Part shown: in pieces, positions 1 to 9,857 of the stretch | Position numbering within the stretch: the stretch's first letter is position 1 | Layout of the letters: each line of letters starts with the position of its first letter | Assembly: GCA_030068145.1 (NCBI GenBank) | Contig: JAPJBO010000286.1 | Coordinates: 124,001-188,000 of the forward strand | Source of the DNA: Diplonema papillatum | Lineage: Eukaryota; Euglenozoa; Diplonemea; Diplonemida; Diplonemidae | DNA length: 64,000 nucleotides | Reading direction: 5' to 3' | Translations under genes and position numbers: made by a program | The notes under the pieces: model-generated | Told to the model about the DNA's origin: nothing | Seen by the model: the letters and a program-made list of their open reading frames with translations, nothing else | The model's database searches: none

Positions 1-122
1 CAAAACACACACGGAACCTTAAAACTCGAAACAGTCTTACCACCGCGCTGCACACAGGCTCACCACACCCCCCCCCCTCGGGGTGATTCGCATCGACCGA
101 AAGAAGACCTTTGCCGCCCAAA

Positions 123-1511
123 ATGATGCCGGCCAGCCCGCGCGAGGGCTGCCTGTCGCGCGGGGCGATGCTGGTGCGGGTGTGCAGCTGGAACGTCGGC
201 GAGGCGAGCTGCCGGGACAGCGCGGACGCGTGGCTCGACTCGTGGCTGCTGGGCCGCGGCAAGGAGAGCTCGCTGAAGGGGTACGACCGCAACCTCGCGG
301 AGCCGGACGTGGTCGTCGTCGGGCTGCAGGAGGTCGACATGACCTGCTTCGCGATGTGGCTTGGCTGCTGCTCGGCGTTCACGTCGTCGGGAAGCAACTG
401 GAAGAGGTGCCTTGACGCCCGCCTGAAAGACTACACCCTCGTAGCCGACGAACAGCTTATGGGCCTCGTGCTCCTAGTTTGGATTCGAGATTCAGTCATC
501 CAACGGTCGAAGGTTGCGGTGGACGTTCGATCGGCGTCCAGCGGGTTCCTTTGCGGGCTTTTCGGTAATAAAGGAGCGACTGCGTTGCGCCTCTCGGTGC
601 TCAACTCGCGGTCGGGGCAGCAGACGCACGTCTGCTTCGTGAACAGCCATCTCGCGGCGAAGGACCGGAACACCGAGCGCCGCAACGACGACCACGACCG
701 GATCTCGCGGAAAATCCGGTTCAAGGACCACCCCCGCGAGATCCAGGAGAACGACTACGTGTTTTGGTTCGGCGACTTGAACTACCGGCTCGAGGCCAGC
801 GACGAGGAGTTCGTGCAGGTCTGCCTGCCGTCCGCCGAGAAGCACCACATAATATCCCGCTCCGACCAGCTCCATGCGCAGATGGGGACGGGGCGCGTGT
901 TCAAGGACTTCACGGAGCCTGTGATCACGTGGACCCCGACGTACAAGGTGATGAAGCGGAGTGGCGGTGAATACGACACCCGACGGAATCCGTCGTACTG
1001 CGACCGGATCTTGTACTACACGTATTCGTCGGCCGGTGACCGGAAAGAGAGCGAATGCAGCGCGGTGTTCAGCAGGAGCATCGGCGACATTGAATCGTCG
1101 ACGCAGTCGCCGCTGCTGGGGGACGTCGAACTCGGCTTGCACAACGGGACTTCCATCGACAACACGATGCTCAAAGAGCTCAATTCGACGACTAGCGGGC
1201 TCCGCATGAAGCCGACGCCCGTCCTCCAGCTGCCCCTCGAGCACCCGTCTCTCGACGGCCACCTGCAGAGCCCGATCATCTGCCTTGACTACGACGCCCC
1301 GGCTGACCACGGCGGGTGTGCTATTTTGTTCGTTTTGGCCTTTTCTTTTACGTATGCGCCAGCTTCGAAGGAAATGCCCGACGAAAGCCAGACAACGATA
1401 TCTTCCCTTAACGACGAAGGTCACCCGGAGACTTTAAAACCCCGGAGTTTCAAGCGAACTTTCACTCTAAAGAAGCGAAGGGGGTGCTGTAACTACCGAA
1501 CCACGTGTTGA
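123..1511 (+). CDS. Inositol polyphosphate 5-phosphatase-like protein, 3' end running into a repeat
   Basis: Phosphoinositide 5-phosphatase of the endonuclease/exonuclease/phosphatase fold, which removes the 5-phosphate of inositol lipids or soluble inositol phosphates. Visible motifs in order: SWNVG near residue 22, GLQEV near 67 (metal-binding Glu), FGNKGA, VNSHLAA, ERRNDDHDR, WFGDLNYRL, PTYK and PSYCDRIL, the family signatures. The usual SDHxPV motif is represented by ADHGG near residue 395, after an unusually long insert of about 100 residues behind CDRIL. I start at the ATG at 123; another ATG follows at once, and the open frame further upstream has no ATG. From about 1320 base composition drops and the sequence matches dispersed repeats found elsewhere in the window, so the last ~60 codons are repeat-derived. 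Either the true 3' end was replaced, or a GT donor near 1313 opens an intron. Enzyme family is confident; substrate is not predictable. Confidence 0.9.
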   Translation: MMPASPREGCLSRGAMLVRVCSWNVGEASCRDSADAWLDSWLLGRGKESSLKGYDRNLAEPDVVVVGLQEVDMTCFAMWLGCCSAFTSSGSNWKRCLDARLKDYTLVADEQLMGLVLLVWIRDSVIQRSKVAVDVRSASSGFLCGLFGNKGATALRLSVLNSRSGQQTHVCFVNSHLAAKDRNTERRNDDHDRISRKIRFKDHPREIQENDYVFWFGDLNYRLEASDEEFVQVCLPSAEKHHIISRSDQLHAQMGTGRVFKDFTEPVITWTPTYKVMKRSGGEYDTRRNPSYCDRILYYTYSSAGDRKESECSAVFSRSIGDIESSTQSPLLGDVELGLHNGTSIDNTMLKELNSTTSGLRMKPTPVLQLPLEHPSLDGHLQSPIICLDYDAPADHGGCAILFVLAFSFTYAPASKEMPDESQTTISSLNDEGHPETLKPRSFKRTFTLKKRRGCCNYRTTC

Positions 1512-1605
1512 ACGGACGTCAGGTCATGCGGGTCTACTATTACACAACAAGACACAGCAAACCCAACAGGTCAAAAGTTCTGGGTGAGAAAACAACACAC
1601 ACCCC
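1336..1605 (+). repeat. Mosaic of dispersed repeats (family B head and middle, family C)
   Basis: 1346-1384 resembles the head of family B (ACATAAGCGCCAGCTTGAAA type). 1380-1475 is a family C segment (GGTCACCCGGAGACTTTAAA onward). 1485-1605 is the middle of family B (ACCACGTGTTGAACGGACGT). The same pieces recur at 41.5, 43.3, 50.4 and 52.0 kb. The mosaic supplies the C-terminal codons and stop of the phosphatase ORF. Confidence 0.75.
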
Positions 1606-2558
1606 GAAAACATTGGAAACTTCACCCTTGCCCCCTTTTCTAAAGCCCCGTGTGCTGAGGCGTCGCGGTTGTGACAAACACCGCTCCAGATACAAATCTC
1701 GCCTGAAGCACCACCGCGCACTTGAAGGTAGCAATTTGCCACAACTACACAGATCCGACCACCGCGCACTCGTTGGGTTGTATCTCTTACGAAATGTGTG
1801 TCTTGAGCGAGCTGTGGACGACGACTTCGAGTGATCGAAGCAGTACGGAGGCTGGGCATTAGCAGAGATACTCACCTGTTGCACGGGGCCGAAACCCCCG
1901 CGCTGCCAACACCGCAAGATGAAAACAGAATTCCCGAGCCGAATGCCGGGTCGTGAAGCATGGCAACCCCCTCCACGCTCTATCCGTCCCCCGAAGGATC
2001 CCGCCCTGCCCCATCCTTCGGAGAGTCACAGGACCTGAAAGCAGCCGGCGACAGTGGCAAGTGGGCGCTTCTAGCCAGCTGCTGTGTGACCTTCGGGCTC
2101 ACACGTGCGGACAGGCAGCACATCAGGTAGGAGGGATGTCCCACCGGTACACTTTGACCGACACTGCGGTCGCTTTTGATCCAATGACAGACCCACAGTC
2201 GAACAGTAGCTTCGCTGGTCAAGAGGCGAGAACCCATCATGCACTGCATCACTCCGCCAAGTGACCAACGGGTGCTCGCCGAAGCTGGAGTGCGCGAAGC
2301 TTGCGTGCAGCTGGTCAGGCTCGTAGGAGCCGGGCTTCGCGGCTGGCCCGCGTCGCCTTCCTGCGAGGCAGCACTTGCCGCTCGCTCACCTGCTCAGTCA
2401 GTTCCGGTTGAAGCGGTGTAAACGGCCTCGTTTGTTTAGATTAGAATGCAAAATAATCTATGCCAATATCCTTGCAAGCCGGCTTCGCAATCATCTTTTC
2501 GCGCGCACGGTCGAACTCGTTCTGGACATACAACTAAGCCAACTGACACCACCCGGGA
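1606..2558. other. Intergenic, no recognised gene
   Basis: No domain or rRNA similarity recognised. A short GC-rich ATG ORF of 60 codons lies at 2239-2421 (plus); it may be a gene fragment, but nothing in it is recognisable. Confidence 0.5.
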
Positions 2559-2722
2559 ATTCTGCTTACTGGTCTGTCTGCGCCTTTTGTGTTCGCTGAC
2601 GTAAAGTCTGCGGGATACTTCTTGGTCATGATTGCAAGAAAGAACGAAGAGGAATCAAACCATCCAGGGTAAACCTATCACTTACATTGCGTAGGGGCAA
2701 GATGAAAATACCCGTCCAGGGG
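2559..2722 (+). repeat. Dispersed ~165-bp repeat, copy 1
   Basis: Nearly identical to 15003-15172: both begin TCTGCTTACTGGTCTGTCTG and end near ACCCGTCCAGGGGACT. Both copies lie beside rDNA relics, so it could belong to an rDNA spacer, or to a mobile element that targets one. Confidence 0.85.
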
Positions 2723-3087
2723 ACTCACGGAAATAAGCTTGTCTGGACAAGGTCACAGGGGGAAGAGAGGGTGGGTTTTCTTCCCGTCCAACGACACCCC
2801 CCCCAACCACCTGGTTCTTGGGTGGCTGGACGACTGCGAAGCAGCATTCCCGCAGTGAGACTGTAAAAAATCTCCCCAAAGTCGGGCGGGGGTTCGTGCC
2901 AGTCGAAGGTCCGACGAGTTGTGGATATCCCGTGTAGAGATACGATCGAGGACTGCCCCATTGAAAGCTGAAGAATGAATAGAGTGATCATGCATCAATC
3001 TAGGCTTGACACGATACAATCTCTGGTATCGGGGGGTCTCTGATTCGTCAGATTTTCCTCGGTCCAGTCTGGTTTGAGTGACAAGAA
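2723..3087. other. Intergenic, nothing recognised
   Basis: Contains G- and C-runs but no repeat shared with the rest of the window that I can see, and no convincing ORF. Confidence 0.5.
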
Positions 3088-3220
3088 ACCTGGTTGATCC
3101 TGCCAGTTGTCATATGCTTGTTTCAAGGATTAAGCCATGCAAGTCTCAGCGCAAATGGATTAATGGCGGGTCTGCGGACGGCTCATCGAATCGGTGGCAA
3201 TCTTGGGAAGGTGCCTTTTG
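3088..3220 (+). pseudogene. 18S rRNA 5'-end relic
   Basis: Begins AACCTGGTTGATCCTGCCAG, the universal 5' end of eukaryotic 18S rRNA, followed by GTCATATGCTTGTTTCAAGG and AAGCCATGCAAGTCTCAG. Similarity fades after about 130 bases, so it is a fragment rather than a working gene. TTGTTTCAAGG and CTCAG after the GCCATGCA element are closer to euglenozoan than to animal, fungal or plant 18S. Confidence 0.85.
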
Positions 3221-3484
3221 GGCCCAGTTGGATAACAAAGGTGGCTCCATCGCAAATACACACGCCAAGATTAGGTTCCGCTCGTTATCCGGCCGATCCT
3301 TTAGAACTCAAACTTCTTCAAAACCTACAAGCTCGAGCCACCCGATTCTGTGGTCGTCTGCATCGGCAGCATCGGGGTTTTTGAATCAGCGCCTGCTTCG
3401 TGGGAAACCACCCGAAGAGGCCGCCCGTTGCAAAGTCTTCTGGGTGTAGTGCCCCCCCTTCCCGCGCAAGCGTTGAACAAAACG
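3221..3484. other. Spacer between rDNA relics
   Basis: No recognisable rRNA core or coding sequence. The stretch has moderate GC and leads into a tandem repeat shared with 4.6-4.9 kb. Confidence 0.4.
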
Positions 3485-3788
3485 AAACTTATTAGCAAAG
3501 TTGTATTGCCTACTCCTGTGGCCTCCGGTCGAAGTTAGCACCGGGCGGCCCCCTGCGGGTGGTTTCACTGTTCAATTTAATGGTTCATCCGGTCAAATGG
3601 CTGGTCAGTCCCCTGAAGATCGTAAACCGTGCGCGAGATGCGGGTGGTTTCACTGTTCAATTTAATGGTTCATCCGGTCAAATGGCTGGTCAGTCCCCTG
3701 AAGATCGTAAACCGTGCGCGAGATGCGGGTGGTTTTACTGTTCAATATAATGGTTCATCCGGTCAAATGGCTGGTCAGTCCGGCGCAA
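3485..3788 (+). repeat. Tandem repeat within rDNA relic (85-bp and ~165-bp units)
   Basis: An 85-bp unit beginning GGGTGGTTTCACTGTTCAAT is repeated about 2.5 times from 3559 to 3778. Upstream, 3485-3558 is the other half of a longer ~165-bp unit that recurs at 4560-4915. It sits directly against the 5' boundary of the 28S relic. Confidence 0.8.
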
Positions 3789-3789
3789 G

Positions 3790-4570
3790 CTGCTTGGGGA
3801 CACAACTGGCGTCGAGGTAAGTCTCTTGGAATGGGGTATCCACAGAGGGTGAGAGTCCCGTATTTCCTCGACGAGCCATGTTGGTTAACTCCTTGCTAGC
3901 ACGAGTCGCTCAGTTTGGGAATGCTGAGCTAATCGGCAGGTATCCCTCTGCTAAGGCTAAATATCTCCCGGAGGCCGATAGCGAACAAGTACAGTGATGG
4001 AAAGATGCAAAGAACTTTGAAAAGAGGGTTAAAAGTCCCTGAAACCGATGAGTGGTAAGAGTTGGAGATGCGTTCAAATCTTAATCATTGCTCCTTCACT
4101 GGGGTTTATGGTTGAGACGTCTGGACCTATTCGGATCGTCCAAGCTTCTGTTGCGAGACGGCTTGCCGGCTGCCTCAGTTTTGCTCGGATCGACCAGGAT
4201 AGGAATGAGTTGAGGAGGTGACCCGCGGCATCGTCAGCGAAGGGTAAGTGTCGGCGTCTTCGGACAACGTCCTTGCTCCCGCTGGCCTGACGTGGTTAAA
4301 CGCTCGCAGGCTCATGTCAGACACAGCGATCTTCTACTACCCGTCTTGAAACACGGACCAAGGAGTCTAACACGTGTGCGAGGCTTAGGGTGTCAAACCC
4401 ACAAGCCGCACTGAAAGGGAGATGTGCCAATCCTTGAGGACGCAGCACAGCCCGATCCTGATTTACTGGAAAGGGATTTGAGGTTAAGTACACTTGTTGG
4501 GACCCGAAAGATGGTGAACTATGCCTGGATAGGACGAAGCCGGGGGAAACCCTGGTGGAGGTCCTGAAGA
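3790..4570 (+). pseudogene. 28S rRNA 5'-domain relic
   Basis: Recognisable LSU core pieces in order: a GAGGGTGAGAGTCCCGTAT element; CCGATAGCGAACAAGTACAG; AAGAACTTTGAAAAGAGGGT with the following AAACCGATGAGTGG; GTCTTGAAACACGGACCAAG followed by GAGTCTAACACGTG; GACCCGAAAGATGGTGAACT with the following ATGCCTGGATAGG. This is the first third of 28S (domains I-II) in the right order. It breaks off at about 4565, where a tandem repeat begins. With no full 18S or 5.8S adjacent, it is a fragment. Confidence 0.85.
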
Positions 4571-4915
4571 TCGTAAACCGTGCGCGAGACCTCGTAGAGG
4601 TACCATCAGCAAAGTTGTATTGCCTACTCCTGTGGCCTCCGGTCAAAGTTACCACTGGGCGGCCCTCTCCGGGTGGTTTCACTGTTCAAGTTAATGGTTC
4701 GTCCGGTCAAATGGCTGGTCAGTCCCCTGAAGATCGTAAACCGTGCGCGAGACCTCGTGGAGGTACCATCAGCAAAGTTGTATTGTCTCCTCCTGTGGCC
4801 TCCGGTCGAAGTTAGCACCGGGGTGGTTTCACTGTTCAATTTAATGGTTCATCCGGTCAAATGGCTGGTCAGTCCCCTGAAGATCGTAAACCGTGCGCGA
4901 GACCCCGTGGAGGTA
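4560..4915 (+). repeat. Tandem ~165-bp units at 3' edge of 28S relic
   Basis: Two-plus copies of a unit running CCTGAAGATCGTAAACCGTG, AGCAAAGTTGTATTG, GTGGCCTCCGGTC, then GGTTCATCCGGTCAAATGGC. The same unit flanks the 5' side of the 28S relic at 3485-3620, so the relic is bracketed by copies of one repeat. Confidence 0.8.
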
Positions 4916-5567
4916 CTAGGTTGGAGGTCTCATTTGTCCAATTCCCTGGTCATGGCGATCGTGACCGTGCTCAAGACTTGTCCGGATAAGGGGGAGGATT
5001 TTCATTGTTTCAATTCACAGCTCAACTCACGGTTGCGGTTTGCCGAAAGCGACCACTGGGCGGACTCCTTCACCACACTCAAAGGGTACGAGTACCACCG
5101 GATCCACCCCGTATACAGTAAACAACAAGTTTCGCGTACCTGGGGGTTGGCCCTTATGTGCAACCCATGGCCAAGTCAAGAGAAAAAGCGCCAGTGACAG
5201 CGGCTCTTTTCGCGTCATTTTCCCATCAACAAAAGTGAGGGCGGAGTGGTGCGGCCTCAAGGTACGTTAGGGTTGTCGGACTCCCGCAATCGTGGGGAAG
5301 CGCAAACTCGAAGGGTCTGGCCAACTAGTCCCTGCAGTACTTTGCACACTTTCAAAAGAATCACCACAAAAAAGAGCGGGCCCCTTTTTCTCTGGGCCAA
5401 CCAGGGCACCTTGCTTCCCTGATGGGGACCGGGGTTGGGTTAGCGGGTTGGGAGACCCTGCAACCGTGCAGTTGTAGTAAACCCTTCACACGAAGGACGT
5501 ACCCTAAACGGAAATATTCCGGACCGGAAGACGTCCAGACCGGCATTTTGCATGTGTGTACGTGCCG
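4916..5567. other. Intergenic, nothing recognised
   Basis: No domain recognised. 5321-5360 is a fragment of repeat family J (CCCTGCAGTACTTTGCACAC type). The ORFs here are short and not convincing. Confidence 0.45.
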
Positions 5568-5687
5568 AGGGAGGATTAGCCTGCGAGCGGACGATAATGA
5601 GTGAATATGCTCGTTAGGCTAATCTTCTTCCAAACACGCTGCCAGCGTTCTGTTTCGTGTTTACAATGCATTGTTACTATGAAAATA
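5568..5687 (+). repeat. Repeat family E (hairpin repeat)
   Basis: About 120 bp with an internal inverted repeat: GGAGGATTAGCCTG pairs with TTAGGCTAATCTTC. It is followed by AACACGCTGCCAGCGTTCTG and ends ATGCATTGTTACTATGAAAA. Other copies are at 32512-32640 (minus), 40048-40173, 41765-41872 (diverged) and 46573-46688. Confidence 0.85.
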
Positions 5688-5868
5688 CTCGAGGGACTGC
5701 CTTGTGCTCATTTCGAAGGAGGCTAGAGGGGGAGAAAACAACACAGCTACAAAGTGGGTCTTTTTTGTTGAACGCTTACACCCGCCACTGAACCCAGATT
5801 TACCTGTGTTTCGTGTGGGCTGCAGCGCATTTACCTCCTTTGCCCTATCGCAACTGGCAGTCTCCTCT
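5683..5868 (+). repeat. Repeat family A (short TIR element, MITE-like)
   Basis: Starts AAATACTCGAGGGACTGCC. The family ends in a near inverted copy of this (GGCAGTCTCCTCAAGCATTT in complete members). Internal markers are TCGAAGGAGGCTAGAGG, AAAGTGGGTCTTTTTTGTTG and CCACTGAACCCAGATTTACC. It abuts a family E copy. Confidence 0.85.
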
Positions 5869-6087
5869 ACAGTCAAAGGCTGCTGAGTGCAGAACGGGCC
5901 TGAATAATTTTGGACCGGAAAAAGCTTGGAACGAAGAGGTTTGGACTTATCCCGGTCCAGGTGTCATGTCGAAAAAGCCAAAACCCGAGCTGGAGAGGAA
6001 AGACTTGGTCAATGCTTGTTGCTGTGAAGAGATGTGTTACGAAACTTTTCCAAGGAACACCAGGTCTCCATTTTGGAGAGGGAATAG
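5869..6087. other. Intergenic, nothing recognised
   Basis: No shared repeat or convincing coding sequence seen. Confidence 0.4.
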
Positions 6088-6235
6088 TTGACCCTCTTGA
6101 GTTTGTGCTAACCACGAATCGGGGAGTCTGGAAAACCAAAAGCAGGGCCGACCCCCCCGTTCGTGAGAAAAAGCGAAGAACAAAAACACCTTCTTTTTTC
6201 CAAGAGCTGCAACTCAACTATTCTTTGGTATAAGC
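6088..6235 (+). repeat. Repeat family J
   Basis: Contains CTCTTGAGTTTGTGCTAACC, CGACCCCCCCGTTCGTGA and AAAAGCGAAGAACA. Copies are at 9858-10040 (same orientation) and 26728-26880 (opposite). Confidence 0.8.
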
Positions 6236-6363
6236 ACCCGGCTTTGTAGGAAATACCTAGTGAACAGATGGGGTTAATCGTTACCACGACATCGAGAATA
6301 CTATCCTGCCGTGAACTTCTACGATACGGGGCCGGTCATTATAGTAACCTTTTCTTCTTCTTT

Positions 6364-6500
6364 TTTGTATAAACACCTGCTTTGTAGGAAAGACTCCAAG
6401 GAGGCCAACAGTTGCAAACTCTCATTTGTATAAGCACCTGCTTTGTAGGAAAGACTCCCAGGAGGCCAACAGTTGCAAACTCTCAAAGTGGGGAATACTC
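6364..6500 (-). repeat. Two tandem family A end segments
   Basis: The ~55-bp end sequence GCACCTGCTTTGTAGGAAAG, followed by CTCCNAGGAGGCCAACAGTT, is present twice in tandem. Solo ends of this kind show that the terminal segment can move or duplicate without the element body. Confidence 0.75.
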
Positions 6501-6519
6501 GAGGAGATGGTCTGTAGCC

Positions 6520-6600
6520 CGCGGCTCCGGCATCGAAGCTTAGCTCCCGTGCAGCGGGCACTCTCCCCGGGCACCCTTTGCTTGTGTAGGAAGCTTGCGA
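6520..6600 (+). repeat. Diverged family F fragment
   Basis: TGTAGCCCGCGGCTCCGGCA through AGCTTAGCTCCCGTGCAGCG resembles the 3' part of family F copies at 12.3, 22.5 and 48.9 kb. Confidence 0.55.
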
Positions 6601-7060
6601 AAGGCATCAAGGAGAACCCTGGGTCCCCGTGATCCCGTCAGCATTATGGCCGCTTTGTGTGCCATACCGGCCGTTGCCGGTCGCGGAAAGTTCGAATTGT
6701 GCCAGATTCCTGCCAGAGGGGGAACTTTGGTTCAAGTTGAAGGTTTTCATGTTCACCAGAATGCAAATAAAGCAACTCGATGCGCAGCCGAATATCCGAT
6801 CGGGCGGCGGCGCACTAGTCTTCTACGGCCGGCAGGCCGCAGCCAGTAGATCTCGAGATAGTCGCGGACGCCACACAGCACTGGGCGTCGCCCTTCGCCA
6901 CTGCCGACCACTCTTCACGACAAACCGCGTCCCTGCCGGGCCATCACATCTCGAGTAGCTCGGTTCCAACTGCCGCCGCTTTCAACCCTACCCCAAGAAA
7001 GGCGAAGTATACTGTCTGTTCGTACGAGGATGACCTCTGTCGCCTGGTCATAATAAGACT
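6601..7060. other. Intergenic, nothing recognised
   Basis: A GC-rich stretch with two overlapping ORFs under 110 codons. Neither has a recognisable domain. Confidence 0.4.
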
Positions 7061-7070
7061 AGGAAACCGT

Positions 7071-7290
7071 TTTTTACATAAGCGCCAGCTTGAAAGGAAA
7101 TGCTCGACGATGCTGCCCGACAAAGAACAGAAGGGATCCCAAACGACCGAACCACGCGTAGAAACAGACGTGAGGTCATGCGGAGCTACCCCTACACGAC
7201 AAATCCCACAAACACAACAGGTCAAAGTCCTGAGGGAGAAGAGAAAGCAACACTCACGGTGGTGTAAGCGAAGAACAAAGTCGTTCTGCT
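7071..7290 (+). repeat. Repeat family B copy (short TIR element)
   Basis: Carries ACATAAGCGCCAGCTTGAAA, AAATGCTCGACGATGCTGCC, CAAAGAACAGAAGGGATCCC and the GACGTGAGGTCATGCGG core. The 3' end present in other copies (CGTCGAGTATTT) is missing or diverged. Confidence 0.8.
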
Positions 7291-7690
7291 CTCATGCGGA
7301 ACACTCGTATTCGCTGATTGGTCCTTCAATCAGAGAGCGGCAGTGTTTTCCTGTGTGGCTAAAAAATGTTTTTTCGCCACAGGAATTTCATCTACACACA
7401 GTTCTACAGCAAACTCACAAGCCCAAACCCAGTTCTACACCAAGCCGGAAGCCACAACCTGCCGACCCTCCTAACACCATGCAAAAAGATCGGTCGAGAG
7501 AAAAAGATTTTTTATTGACCTCTTTTTGTGAACCGTGAAAATTTTTAGCCAACCAATTTCATTTTGTTGGCTACGTCCACAAAAGAACTCCGGACTTCTT
7601 CCCCACTCCTCCTTTTCTTTTGTGTGTTCCTATTCTTGTCTGTTTCGCAGCCCGTTCGGGCTCGTCAGTTTCGAGCTAGCTCCCCCGTCC
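7291..7690. other. Intergenic, nothing recognised
   Basis: AT-richer than its surroundings, with only short ORFs and no shared repeat recognised. Confidence 0.4.
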
Positions 7691-8050
7691 CCCTGCTTAC
7701 AATCATGCGGGTTGTCTTTCGAGTCCTACAATGTATTTTGAAGGATGAAAAGACGTAGGCCGGCGCGCTTCAGTGGTTGATCAGAGTTCCTGACCTGCAA
7801 CTGAAACAGGGGAAGGATATAGCAAGTGGTAATTCGATGAACTAACACGCGCAAACAAAACGAAGCGCTGTCTTTTTAGGACTAACAATCTTGCGGGTTG
7901 CCCTTCAATGTATGGTGCCGGCTAAAAGTCCACACAAAACAACGCAAAAAAAGAGACGTGGACAGCGTGTTCTGGTGGTTGATCAGAATTTCTAACCTGG
8001 AAACGACACAGGGTGAAGACAAGTGAGAAAACGATCATAGTTCGCTGCAT
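7690..8050 (+). repeat. Two tandem copies of repeat family G
   Basis: Each ~170-bp unit has the order TGCGGGTTGCCCTTCAATGT, AAAAGACGTAGGC, GTGGTTGATCAGA, a CCTGAAAC-type segment, then AAACAAAACGAAGCGCTGTC. Related copies lie at 27955-28260 (two in tandem), 29900-30045 and 31100-31160. Confidence 0.7.
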
Positions 8051-8084
8051 CTGCATGAAGGCGTCTCCGCAATACCGGGGCATT

Positions 8085-8200
8085 GCGGAGACGAAGTCAG
8101 CAGCTGGAGGTAAAAAGCGTGTGTCACACCCGCTTTCCGGGTGTGGACCTACACACGCGTTTTGGTTGTAGCACATCCGCACTTGCTTTCTTGTGTTTCT
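8085..8200 (+). repeat. Repeat family H fragment
   Basis: TCACACCCGCTTTCCGGGTG and ACACGCGTTTTGGTTGTAGC match the 27.3-27.7 kb cluster and 31580-31665. Confidence 0.65.
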
Positions 8201-8483
8201 CAGACAGCCGATCTTCGTGTAAAAATTTGTTCACTTTGCTGCACGCACCTACGAAGCGAAGCGCCTGTCATTTTTGTTAGTCAGAATGTACTATTCCGTT
8301 GCTTCATCGTATTCACTACGAAAAGCGAGGCCCGTGCGAACCCCCTCATCCCAGCGGACAGAATCTTGGCCGATATGGGAGTGTCTCATGAGAGTGTAAG
8401 CCCGGCGTGCCCAACAAATCAGGGCATAAGCTTGGTCGCCGGCCCATTTTCCAAATTTGGACCGCTACGGCTTTTTTTTTTTT

Positions 8484-8699
8484 TGTATAAGCACCTGCTT
8501 TGTAGGAAATGCTTGAGGAGACTGCCAGTTGCGATAGGGCAAAGGAGGTAAATGTGCTGTAGCCCACACGAAACACAGGTAAATCTGGGTTTAGTGGCGG
8601 GCGGAAGCGGCCTACAAAAAAGACCCACTTTGTAGTTGTATTGTTTTCTCCCCCTCTAGCCTCCTTCGAAATGAGCACAAGGCAGTCCCTCGAGTATTT
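8484..8699 (-). repeat. Repeat family A, near-complete copy
   Basis: Reads, on the plus strand, from the flank GTATAAGCACCTGCTTTGTA through AAATGCTTGAGGAGACTGCC to GGCAGTCCCTCGAGTATTT, so both inverted ends are present. The body is the reverse complement of 5683-5868. Confidence 0.85.
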
Positions 8700-9247
8700 T
8701 GTCTTCACTCAGGGATGGGCTCAGCACACCGCGAAGCGACGTATCCTCACGGCAATGCTGGGCCCTGAGATGCCCTTGGATTGCACACTGGCCACCAGCC
8801 GGGGCCTGGGTGGTGGTGTAGTGCCATCCTCTGTGTCTAACAAATGCAATTGGTCAAGAACGAAAACAGATCGATGGCAGCGTACTATCGTCACTCCCGT
8901 TAGATGAACAAAACAGGTTTTGAAGGAAGTGCGCACAAACAAACCAGTAACCACCTTAGTGGGCATACTTTTGTTACAGCTAAAACGTTGGCAGCTGAAC
9001 GCGTACAGGTCAAATCGCACACACAAAAAATTGGTCGCTCGTGCCGAAACAGATTTAGGGGTTACTAAAATGTCCGTGCACCTGAAGACGTTCGACTGGG
9101 CTCCGGTGCCCATTTTCCCCCGCCGGCCTTTCCAAATTTGGACTGGAATACAGAAGCTAATCCCCTCTCCCACTCGGATCAGCGTGCCCTCTGACCGGCA
9201 ATCGCCACCCATCCCAAGGGAAAAGACAAGTGCGCCCCATACCACAG
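8700..9247. other. Intergenic, nothing recognised
   Basis: Open frames exist on both strands (up to 174 codons), but none starts with ATG near its head and none has a recognisable domain. Confidence 0.4.
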
Positions 9248-9465
9248 AAATACTCGAGGGGCTGCCTTGTGCTTACTTCGAAGGAGGCTAGAGGTGGAGA
9301 AAACAATACAACTACAAAGTGGGTCTTTTTTGTTGAACGCTTACGCCCGCCACTGAACCCAGATTCACCTGTGTTTCGTGTGGGCTACAGCACATTTACC
9401 TCCTTTGATCTCTTGCAGCTGGCAACCTCCAAGTATTTCCTACAAAGCAGGTGCTTATACAAAAA
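9248..9465 (+). repeat. Repeat family A, near-complete copy
   Basis: Starts AAATACTCGAGGGGCTGCC and ends AAGTATTTCCTACAAAGCAG plus the GTGCTTATAC flank. The body is highly similar to the 8.5-kb and 42.6-kb copies. Confidence 0.85.
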
Positions 9466-9558
9466 CACTCGGACGGCCCGCCGGGCGCTTATTTCGGCGG
9501 AGGCTAGATCCAAATAGAGGGGGAAGGGAGAAACAATACAACCGCAAATTCGGTCTTT

Positions 9559-9765
9559 ATTACATAAGCGCCAGCTTGAAAGGAAATGCTCGATGATGCT
9601 GCCCGACAAAGAACAGAAGGGATCCCAAGTGCTGTAACTACTGAACCACGTGTTGAACGGACGTGAGGTCATGCGGGTCCCGTACACGACAAATCACACA
9701 AACACAACGGGTCAAAGTCCTGTGTGAGAAAACAACAAACGGTGGTGTAAGCGAAGAACAAAAGG
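9559..9765 (+). repeat. Repeat family B copy
   Basis: ACATAAGCGCCAGCTTGAAA, AAATGCTCGATGATGCTGCC, ACCACGTGTTGAACGGACGT and GTCAAAGTCCTGTGTGAG are all present. The 3' tail of a family B copy appears separately at 10043-10122. Confidence 0.8.
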
Positions 9766-9857
9766 GGATGGAGTGAAGCAGGGAGGCCGGGGTGGTGGAA
9801 GCGAAGAACAAATCAGATTGTGATTGTATTATATTTTTAGCGTTTATTATTTTTGAA

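Noticed and set aside
492-1424. Minus-strand ORF of 310 codons over the phosphatase
   Set aside because: The plus strand carries all 5-phosphatase motifs in order; the minus frame has none.
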